This document shows, in pieces, positions 1 through 7,879 of a DNA stretch of 64,000 bases. Origin of the DNA: Bradyrhizobium diazoefficiens. GTDB taxonomy: Bacteria; Pseudomonadota; Alphaproteobacteria; Rhizobiales; Xanthobacteraceae. Under the pieces are notes generated by a model, which was not told the DNA's origin, searched no databases, and saw only the letters and a program-made list of their open reading frames with translations. The stretch is taken from assembly GCF_016599855.1 (NCBI RefSeq), contig NZ_CP067041.1:310001-374000 (forward strand), written 5' to 3'. A program made the position numbers and the translations under genes. Each line of letters begins with the position of its first letter. Within the stretch, counting starts at the first letter, position 1.

Positions 1-233
1 TGACCAGCGGGCTCCGCATGGCCTTCGGCGGGCACTTCTTCACCGACGTTGTGACCGCCGGCCTCGTCACCTTCATCGTGATCTGGTTCGCCTACGCGCT
101 GATTTACCGCTGGCGGCGGACCCGGTTCTCGGACGAGGCGGTTGATGCCGCCCTGACCCGGCTGAACATGCCTGCCTATCGGCTGCGCAAGCGCCTGTTC
201 GGCGGCAACACCGGCCCGGCGGCGTCGATCTGA
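1..233 (+). CDS. PAP2-family phosphatase, C-terminal fragment
   Basis: This is the 3' end of a gene that begins before the window; the frame is open from base 3. It reads TSGLRMAFGGHFFTDVV and then one hydrophobic helix followed by a basic tail. The R...GGH...D spacing matches the last catalytic motif of the PAP2 superfamily (lipid and membrane phosphatases with several transmembrane segments), in which the histidine is catalytic. The substrate cannot be told from this fragment. The first in-frame ATG (base 18) lies inside the motif, so it is not the true start. The tail after the helix is about 40 residues and cytoplasmic by the positive-inside rule. The family call rests on one motif plus the following helix. 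Confidence 0.6.
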   Translation, partial: TSGLRMAFGGHFFTDVVTAGLVTFIVIWFAYALIYRWRRTRFSDEAVDAALTRLNMPAYRLRKRLFGGNTGPAASI

Positions 234-309
234 GCCATTAAATGCGTGCCGAGCCCTGCGAAAACTGATATTCGCGCCGTCAAACCACGACCTGCCATCA
301 GCCCTTTGA

Positions 310-1665
<1,356 letters not shown>

Positions 1666-1677
1666 AGTCGCCGCTCT

Positions 1678-1768
1678 CGTAGGGTGGGCAAAGCGTAGCG
1701 TGCCCACCATTTTTGTACGACGATAGAGATGGTGGGCACGGCGCTCACGCGCCTTTGCCCACCCTACG
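1678..1768. repeat. Intergenic palindromic repeat, family A copy 1
   Basis: This is a long imperfect palindrome. The left arm begins CGTAGGGTGGGCAAAGCG and the right arm ends in its near reverse complement, with an inner arm GTGCCCACCA/TGGTGGGCAC. It sits 12 bases after the argG stop. Two further copies lie at 21735-21826 and, in the opposite orientation, at 26785-26868. It would fold into a stable hairpin in RNA or single-stranded DNA. No coding role is seen. Confidence 0.85.
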
Positions 1769-1810
1769 ATTGCGCGATGTGTTGCTACATCGCATGTAAC
1801 AGCCAAAACA

Positions 1811-1842
1811 AAAATGGCCGGGATCGCTCCCCGGCCATTTTC
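1811..1842. terminator. Bidirectional intrinsic terminator between argG and the OmpA-like gene
   Basis: An AAAATGGCCGGG stem and its complement CCCGGCCATTTT surround a short loop. The A-run on one side and T-run on the other make it usable from both strands. It lies between two convergent genes, argG (ending 1665) and the OmpA-like gene (ending 1857). Confidence 0.85.
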
Positions 1843-1856
1843 TTGTTGCGATGCTC

Positions 1857-3878
1857 TTACTGACGCGGCGGCGGTGCCGCGCTGGCCTGGCCGCCGTTGA
1901 GCAGCGGCGTGATGCGGCGCACCGTGACGCGCCGGTTGATGCGGCTCGGGCCGTCCGTCTGCTCTTTCAGGTACTGCTTGCCGTAACCCTGCGACGTCAG
2001 GTTTTCCGCCGGGACCCCGAACTGTTGGGTCAGCAGCTCGGCCGCGGCCTGCGCCCGGCGATCCGACAGTGACAGATTGTCGACGTCGTTGCCCACCGCA
2101 TCGGTGTGGCCCTCGATCAGGAACACTTCCTGCGGGTTGGCCTGGATCGCCTGGTTGATGCCGTCGGCGATCACCTGCAGCCGCGCCGCCTGGTCCGGCG
2201 GAATGGTCCACGATCCCGTCTCGAAGTTGATCGTGTTGACGTCGATGCTCGGCATCGCCATGCGCACGTTCGGCGAGTAGCGGATCTCGTCGAGCGAGTA
2301 GCGCCGTTCGATCCGTTGCACCGGCGGCGCCCGCATCGTGTCGTAGATCACCTGCGGCGAGGCTTCCTCGGCGTCGACGATGTAGCGATCGTAAGGGATA
2401 TTGACGACCGGCGGCGGCACGTCGACATAGAAGCCGCCGACCGCCCGCGGATCGCGATAGGTATTGTCGATGATCACGAGCTCGCGTCCGCGCGGATCCC
2501 TGCGGATACGGCGCATCAAGCTCCCATCCGGACCGACCACCGTGATGATCTCGGTGCCGTCAGGACGGATCACGACCGTGCGGGTTTCGCCACCGACCGT
2601 CTCGGTGCGGATGTCGCGGGCGCCGTAGCGGAAGCGGTAGAGATCGTTGCCGCGGACATATTCCTGACCGCTGGGGTCGCGGATGATGATGCGGTCCGGC
2701 TCGGTGTAGATGGTGCGGCCGCCTTCGACGACCTCGTGCCGCTGATTGCGGTAGTCGGCGATGGTGGCGCCGATCACGGCACCGGCCACCACGCCCGCGC
2801 CGAAAGCAAGCGGCGTCAGGTCACGCTGCGGCGGACGCGGCGCCGGCGGCAAGGGTGTCGCAACCGTGGGCGCGGCGCGGAAGGCCGGCGCGACCGTTGG
2901 CGGGGCGTATTGCGCCTTGTTGGGCGGCGGCGTTGCGGCTGCCGTGGCGGGGACGACAGTTGGTGCCGCGGCGCCGGGCGGAGGCGCTGCGGGCCGGGGC
3001 AGTGCACCCGCCTGCGGCGACGTCGGCGGAGTCCCGGCTGCGGGCGCGCCGACAGGCGGCGTTCCGCCCTGACGTCCGGGAGGCGGCGTCACCGCGCCGC
3101 CGGGCGTCGGCGTTGCTGTCGGGGCCGGGGTTGCGCCCGGCGCCGGTGACCCCGCAGCCGGCGGAGCGCCGGGACGCGTCGAACCAGGCGCCGGTGTTGC
3201 GGACGGCGCGGGTGTGGTGGTCGGGGCCGGAGGCGTCGCCGGGCGAGCTGCCGGCGCGGCCGGCGTTGGAGAGGGCGTTGTCGTCGGAGCCGGCGTTGGC
3301 CGTGCGGCAGGAGCCGCTGAAGGCCGCGTGGTTGCGGGAGGCGGAGGTGTCGGCGTGGCCGCCGGACGCGCCGGTGCTGCCGCGGGCGGCGGAGGTGTCG
3401 GCGTCGGTGCGCGCTGCTGCGGAGCCGCGGCCGGAGGCGGCGGTGTTGGTGCGTGCTGCTGCGGGGCCGCTGCCGGAGGCGGCGGTGTCGGTGCATGTTG
3501 CTGCGGAGCCGCTGCCGGAGGCGGCGCCGGTGCCTTGGGCGCGGCAGGCGGCGGCGGAGCTGCCGGATGGGTCGCGGGCGGCGGCGTCGGTCGTGACGGC
3601 GCGGCTGCCGGCGGTGGTGCGGCGGGCGGATGCGGGGCCGCGGCCGGAGGCGGCGTCGGTGCCTTGGGTGCAGCAGGCGGCGGTGTCGCCGGGCGCGCGG
3701 CGGGCGGCGGTCCCTTCGGCGCTTCCTTAGGAGGTTGCTTCGGTTTTCCGTCAGGGCCGGTCTCTGGCTGGGCCTGCGCGACCACGAGCGGCGCGCTTTG
3801 CGCATGCGATGCGGAGCTTGCGAATTGCATCGCGGTCAGAGCCGTCGTGGCAAGCAGCACGAAACGAAGGTTGGTCAT
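1857..3878 (-). CDS. OmpA-family protein with very long proline/alanine-rich region
   Basis: The product is about 673 residues. A signal peptide of about 25 residues ends near SSASHA. About 300 residues of low-complexity Pro/Ala/Thr-rich sequence follow, with imperfect repeats of a PTPPPPAAAPQQHA type. Then come a short glycine/alanine hydrophobic helix, a region rich in charged beta-like strands, and a C-terminal OmpA domain with GHTDAVG and NRRVTVR. In that family these aspartate and arginine residues bind peptidoglycan. Role inferred: an envelope protein anchored to the cell wall, with the Pro-rich segment as a spacer. The ATG at 3878 is preferred over an upstream TTG (3887) because a GGGGAAG site lies about 9 bases before it and the signal peptide then starts properly. 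The long open frames on the opposite strand are shadows of the GC-rich repeats. Confidence 0.85.
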   Translation of the reverse strand: MTNLRFVLLATTALTAMQFASSASHAQSAPLVVAQAQPETGPDGKPKQPPKEAPKGPPPAARPATPPPAAPKAPTPPPAAAPHPPAAPPPAAAPSRPTPPPATHPAAPPPPAAPKAPAPPPAAAPQQHAPTPPPPAAAPQQHAPTPPPPAAAPQQRAPTPTPPPPAAAPARPAATPTPPPPATTRPSAAPAARPTPAPTTTPSPTPAAPAARPATPPAPTTTPAPSATPAPGSTRPGAPPAAGSPAPGATPAPTATPTPGGAVTPPPGRQGGTPPVGAPAAGTPPTSPQAGALPRPAAPPPGAAAPTVVPATAAATPPPNKAQYAPPTVAPAFRAAPTVATPLPPAPRPPQRDLTPLAFGAGVVAGAVIGATIADYRNQRHEVVEGGRTIYTEPDRIIIRDPSGQEYVRGNDLYRFRYGARDIRTETVGGETRTVVIRPDGTEIITVVGPDGSLMRRIRRDPRGRELVIIDNTYRDPRAVGGFYVDVPPPVVNIPYDRYIVDAEEASPQVIYDTMRAPPVQRIERRYSLDEIRYSPNVRMAMPSIDVNTINFETGSWTIPPDQAARLQVIADGINQAIQANPQEVFLIEGHTDAVGNDVDNLSLSDRRAQAAAELLTQQFGVPAENLTSQGYGKQYLKEQTDGPSRINRRVTVRRITPLLNGGQASAAPPPRQ

Positions 3879-4080
3879 GTGGTTCAACTTCCCCGGAAGG
3901 TTCTTTGACGAAGGCTTGGTTTCGAAGTGAAGACTTGGCTTGTCGAAGTATTGGAATGAACGGCTACGCGTTAGGCCGCATTGTGGCGGGCAAAGCAGTC
4001 GCGGCCCGATTTATTTCTGCACGCAAATCACGTCACTCTCGCGACGTTCATTGCGCATTCAGACGCTGGTTGCAATCGCC

Positions 4081-4322
4081 TCACATGTGATCCTGCGACC
4101 AATTGGCATCCGTCGCAGGATTGGGTGTGGTCGGGCCATTCGGTCCGCGCGGTGGTATCTCTTCAGGTCGGCGGCCCGGCAATTCATCGGGCCGTGGGGA
4201 TTCGCCGGGTTCGCGCACCGGCGGCGTGATCTCAGGCTGCGGATTGCCCGGCGGATTCCCGGCGGCGGCTCAGTGGGCGTGCCGGGTGTCGACGGTGGTA
4301 TCTCGGGCGGTTCGATCGGCAT
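4081..4322 (-). pseudogene. Frameshifted proline-rich small protein gene
   Basis: Read leftwards from an ATG at 4322, the frame gives MPIEPPEIPPSTPGTPTEP and then turns into arginine-rich nonsense after a CCG CCG CCG GGA run near 4265. The next frame immediately resumes proline-rich sequence (NPPGNPQPEITPPV onward) and runs to a TGA at 4081 with the end NWSQDHM. Adding one G to the GGG run would join both halves into one protein of about 80 residues. So either one base was lost in the genome or the assembly has an indel. There is no clear ribosome site and the function is unknown. The rest of the 3879-4394 gap shows nothing recognisable. Confidence 0.5.
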
Positions 4323-4394
4323 CGGCACTACAAATGTCAGTTGTCGGAAGGACGACAACGATGATGCCGCGCCGATGTTCCCCGCCGTGCCATC

Positions 4395-4781
4395 CTATTC
4401 CGGCGCGTGACAGACCGCCTCGACGTTGTGGCCGTCGGGGTCGAGCACGAAGGCGCCATAATAGTTCGCGTGATAATGCGGGCGAAGTCCGGGCGGCCCG
4501 TTGTCGCGGCCGCCTGCCGCGATCGCAGCCTTGTAGAACGCGTCGACGGTCGCACGGTCTTTCGCGACAATCGCAACATGCACCGGCTTGTTCAACGCGC
4601 CTTCGCCGCCGATCCAGAAGTCCGGCTTGCCGTCCGCGCCGAAGCCGGCGGCCGGATCGTGGCCGGTCTGCTCCTGCGTCACTTCCATGATGAGGCTGTA
4701 GCCGAGTGGTGCAAGCGCTTTGCCGTAGAACGCCTTCGCAGCCTCATAGTCGGAGACGGAGAAACCCAAATGATCGATCAT
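4395..4781 (-). CDS. VOC-family (glyoxalase/bleomycin-resistance-like) protein
   Basis: This 128-residue single-domain protein begins MIDHLGFSVSDYEAAKAFYG, the usual start of vicinal-oxygen-chelate proteins. It ends with FVLDPDGHNVEAVCH, the usual second half-site that supplies a metal-binding glutamate. HVAIVAKDRATVDAFY marks the second beta-alpha module. Such proteins are small cytoplasmic metalloenzymes or binding proteins with very varied substrates (glyoxals, antibiotics, dioxygenase substrates). The sequence does not say which applies here. It stands alone between a broken gene and the FkbM methyltransferase gene, 21 bases upstream on the same strand, so the two may be co-transcribed. 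Confidence 0.85.
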   Translation of the reverse strand: MIDHLGFSVSDYEAAKAFYGKALAPLGYSLIMEVTQEQTGHDPAAGFGADGKPDFWIGGEGALNKPVHVAIVAKDRATVDAFYKAAIAAGGRDNGPPGLRPHYHANYYGAFVLDPDGHNVEAVCHAPE

Positions 4782-4802
4782 CGCTACCTCCGTTGTTCGT
4801 CG

Positions 4803-5660
4803 TCAGCGTGACAGGAACGTATTGCTCCGTGTCTTGCGGGCGATCGCAAAGCCGCGCGCAACCATGTCGGCGATACAATCCTCTCGCCATTCGTCTTGCG
4901 ACAGATGCTCGATCACGACCGCGCGCGGCCACTGCGATGGCGGCGCGTCACGGAAGAAGCCGATCAGCACGCGGTCCTCAAAACCTTCGACGTCGATCTT
5001 GAGCGAATCAACCTGCGCGATGCCGGCCTCTTCGAGGATGCGCGTCAGCCGCAACGACGGCACCTTGATCGCATCATTGCTGGCTGTGCCGGTGACGACG
5101 TGGGTGGCGCCGAGATTGCCGCCGCCGCTTTCGATCATCAACTCGCCGTCGCTGTCGCCGGCGGCGGCCTGCACCAGGCGCACCTGCGTCGTTTTCGATG
5201 CGGCATGGTTGAACGAGAGCCGCCCGAACGTCAGCGGATGCGGCTCGATCGCGACCACTTTGCCCTCGGTGCCGACATGGCGCGCCATCACCAGCGCGAA
5301 GGTGCCGACATTGGCGCCGACATCGACGAACGTGCCGCCGGCCGGCGTGTGCCGGCGCAGGAAATCGAGCTCGTCGATGTTATAGTCGGGGTTGAACAAC
5401 GCGCCGCGTTCGGTCGCGCTGCCTTGATGGTAGAAGCGGAACGAGGCGCCTTGATATTGCACGTCGATCGGACCGCCGCGCAGCAGATTGACCAGCCGCG
5501 ACATCCACGGACGGAATGCGCCGCGCTTCAGCCCCGATCCCTGTGCGAGGCGGATGATCGCGGCCTGCGCTGCGTTTGGCGCAAACGTGCCAAAGGGTGC
5601 GGACGAAAGGGCGTTGTCGGGCGTCAAGCAGGCGGTCCTCGTTGCAGGCGGCGCATGCAT
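4803..5660 (-). CDS. FkbM-family SAM-dependent methyltransferase
   Basis: The product is about 285 residues. The nucleotide-binding core FVDVGANVGTFALVMAR, followed by VVAIEPHPLTFGRL and LKIDVEGFEDRVL, is the Methyltransf_21/FkbM signature. Known members methylate sugar hydroxyls or other small acceptors; the acceptor here is unknown. The open frame runs on upstream to 5765, but that part is translated palindromic repeat (5721-5874). I therefore place the start at the ATG at 5660, giving MHAPPATRT. The ribosome site there is weak, so the start is uncertain. A VOC gene follows 21 bases downstream. Confidence 0.8.
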   Translation of the reverse strand: MHAPPATRTACLTPDNALSSAPFGTFAPNAAQAAIIRLAQGSGLKRGAFRPWMSRLVNLLRGGPIDVQYQGASFRFYHQGSATERGALFNPDYNIDELDFLRRHTPAGGTFVDVGANVGTFALVMARHVGTEGKVVAIEPHPLTFGRLSFNHAASKTTQVRLVQAAAGDSDGELMIESGGGNLGATHVVTGTASNDAIKVPSLRLTRILEEAGIAQVDSLKIDVEGFEDRVLIGFFRDAPPSQWPRAVVIEHLSQDEWREDCIADMVARGFAIARKTRSNTFLSR

Positions 5661-5720
5661 AGCCGGTTTTGGCGGGGACTCCAATCTCAGTGTCGTCCCG
5701 GGGCGCGAAGCTCTCTCTTT

Positions 5721-5874
5721 CGTCGTCCCGGACAAGCGCAGCGCAGATCCGGGACCCATACCCACAGGGAGTAGTTTGACGAAGACTCGGAGTGGGCGTC
5801 TCGCGCCACAACTCCTCCCTGTGGGTATGGGTCCCCGATCGGCGCGCGCTTGGGGTGCGCTTGTCCGGGACGAC
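5721..5874. repeat. Intergenic palindromic repeat, family B copy 1
   Basis: The left arm CGTCGTCCCGGACAAGCGCA and the right arm ending GCTTGTCCGGGACGAC are inverted. A central arm pair is built on CCATACCCACAGGGA and TCCCTGTGGGTATGG. It lies between the ABC transporter stop (5881) and the FkbM start. Related copies are at 26607, 37260, 41286 and 45277, and a short one is at 19129. An extra GTCGTCCCGGGGCG arm lies just before it at 5692, suggesting nested or decayed copies. Confidence 0.85.
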
Positions 5875-5880
5875 AGTGTA

Positions 5881-7827
5881 CTATGCCGCCTTCTTCCGCT
5901 GACGCAGGAAGCTGCCCAGCAGCTTTCGTTTGCGCTTGCGCGGGATCAGGTCGACGTCGCTGACCAGCCTGGCGCCGCCCTTGCGGCGCTCCAGCACGAT
6001 CTTGCGGCTGTGGAAGGCCTCGAGCTCGACGCGATGCGCGACGCTGACGATGGTCGCCTTTGGCAGCTCGTCGGTGACCATCTTCATCATCTTGTCCTGG
6101 CTCTTCTCGTCGAGCGCCGAGGTCGCCTCGTCGAGCACGACGATGTCGGGCCTGTGCAGCAGTAGCCGCGCGAAAGCGAGGCGCTGCTTCTCGCCGCCGG
6201 ACAGCGTCTGGTCCCATGGTCCCTCTTCCTCGATCTTCTCCTTGAGATGATCGAGCCCGACCTTGTGCAGGATCTCGCCGATCTCGGCAGCGGTCCAGTC
6301 CCCGGCGGCGCCCGGATAGGCGACCGCGCGACGCAGCGATCCGGAGGGCACGTAGGGCCGCTGCGGCAGCATGAACAGCCGCCGGTCGGGATGGAAATTG
6401 ACGCTGCCGCCGCCCCATGGCCAGAGACCGGCGATGGCGCGCACCAGCGTGCTCTTGCCGGTGCCGGATTCGCCGGCGACCAGCAGCCGCTCGCCGGGCT
6501 CGATCACCACCTCCGTCTCGCCCACCACGGCAGTGCCGTCGTCGAGCGTGACGGAGAGGTCTTGCAGCTCCAGCATGGCGTCATTGCCTGTGTCGCCGCG
6601 CTTGATGCGGCCGAGGCCGTCGCCCTGCTCGGCGCGCTCAAGACCGTCGAGCGACATCATCAGCGAGGCGATGCGGCGGGCGCAGGCGTTCCAGTCGGCG
6701 AGCCGCGGGTAGTTGTCGACCAGCCAGCCGAACGCGCTCTGCACGATGGTGAAGGCGGAGGCCGCCTGCATCACCTGTCCGAGCGTCATGCTGCCGTCGA
6801 GGAATTTTGGCGCGCAGAGCAAAAGCGGCACGACGGGGGCGACGAGGCTCGATCCCTGCGATACCAGCGTGGTCCGCATGTGCTGGCCGGCGAGCCGCGC
6901 CCATTGCCTGAGCACGCTGGTAAAATTGCGGTCGATGCCGCTGCGTTCCTCTTCCTCGCCGCCGAGCAACGCAATGCTCTCGCCGTTCTCGCGTACGCGC
7001 GTCAGCGTGTAGCGGAAATCGGCCTCGGCCTGATTCTTGTCCTCGGAAACCTGCGCGAATTGACGGCCGATCGCCAGGATCGAGCCCGATGCGATGGTCG
7101 CATAGAGCATCGCGGCGATCACGAGGAAGCCGGGAATGGTGATCGCCCATCCGCTGATCGTGACGGTGAGCGCGCCGCCGATGGTCCAGAGCACGACGAT
7201 GAAGGTCGCAGCCGACAGCAGCGCCGAGGTGACACCGGCGAGAAAGTCGACCGGCGAGTCGGTTGCGACGCGCAGATCCTCGCCAATCCGGTATTCGGGA
7301 TTCTTGTGGTCGCCGCCGACGAGGTTGAGCTGATAGTAGCGTCCGTTCTTGAGCCAGCGCGTCAACACGCTTGCAGTGAGCCAGGCGCGCCAGCGCCGCT
7401 GGATGCCCATGCGCGCAAACACCTGGGCGACACCGAGCACGATGCTGCCGATCGCCAGCGGAAAGAACGCCGCAGTGAGATGCAAGACCGTAGTCGCGTC
7501 GCGCTTCTCGATGGCGTCGAAGATCGCACGATTCCAGACATTGATACCGTATTGGAAGCCGACGGTCAGGACGATCAGCGCGACGAGGCCGATCGAGAAC
7601 GGCCAGGCGAGGCGGTCGCCGTTGCGGCCCCAGAAGCCGCGCGCGCTGATCCAGAAGCGGGTGAGGAGATAGTCTTTGCGCGCCTGCTCGGCCTCTTCGG
7701 GCGACAGTTCACGGTCGGGCTCGAGCACTTCGGGCGGCGGCGGCGCGATCTCGTCGCCATTCTCGCCCTCGATATCGACAGTGGGCGACTTCTTGCCCTG
7801 TTCGCGATCTCCGACTGGCTTTCGCAT
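5881..7827 (-). CDS. BacA/SbmA-like ABC transporter, fused permease-ATPase
   Basis: The product has 648 residues. A charged, proline-rich N-terminal tail covers about residues 1-60. A membrane domain of about six helices (about 75-370) is of the ABC_membrane_2 type shared with SbmA/BacA. The ATPase domain has Walker A GESGTGKST (about 452-460), signature LSGGEKQRLA (about 542) and Walker B IVVLDEATSALDE (about 562). The C-terminus is very basic. In rhizobia, BacA and the Bradyrhizobium BclA proteins import peptides and very-long-chain fatty acid-related cargo and are needed to withstand plant nodule peptides. Whether this is BclA or one of its paralogues cannot be settled without comparison. 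It sits alone, just after the histidine kinase gene on the same strand. Confidence 0.88.
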   Translation of the reverse strand: MRKPVGDREQGKKSPTVDIEGENGDEIAPPPPEVLEPDRELSPEEAEQARKDYLLTRFWISARGFWGRNGDRLAWPFSIGLVALIVLTVGFQYGINVWNRAIFDAIEKRDATTVLHLTAAFFPLAIGSIVLGVAQVFARMGIQRRWRAWLTASVLTRWLKNGRYYQLNLVGGDHKNPEYRIGEDLRVATDSPVDFLAGVTSALLSAATFIVVLWTIGGALTVTISGWAITIPGFLVIAAMLYATIASGSILAIGRQFAQVSEDKNQAEADFRYTLTRVRENGESIALLGGEEEERSGIDRNFTSVLRQWARLAGQHMRTTLVSQGSSLVAPVVPLLLCAPKFLDGSMTLGQVMQAASAFTIVQSAFGWLVDNYPRLADWNACARRIASLMMSLDGLERAEQGDGLGRIKRGDTGNDAMLELQDLSVTLDDGTAVVGETEVVIEPGERLLVAGESGTGKSTLVRAIAGLWPWGGGSVNFHPDRRLFMLPQRPYVPSGSLRRAVAYPGAAGDWTAAEIGEILHKVGLDHLKEKIEEEGPWDQTLSGGEKQRLAFARLLLHRPDIVVLDEATSALDEKSQDKMMKMVTDELPKATIVSVAHRVELEAFHSRKIVLERRKGGARLVSDVDLIPRKRKRKLLGSFLRQRKKAA

Positions 7828-7879
7828 GGCCGGATAACGCGAGCCAAATCAGGCGGTTCCGTCAGGTTCCGCGGCCCGT

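Noticed and set aside
1678..1768. Family A repeat as an ordinary terminator of argG
   Set aside because: The element is much longer than a terminator, lacks a T-run, and a proper two-way terminator follows at 1811-1842.
3214..3930. Glycine-rich 238-residue frame opposite the OmpA-like gene
   Set aside because: It is the complement of the proline-rich tract; poly-glycine arises from CCG/CCC on the other strand.
5660..5765. N-terminal extension of the FkbM methyltransferase
   Set aside because: It is translated palindromic repeat sequence; the family does not have it.
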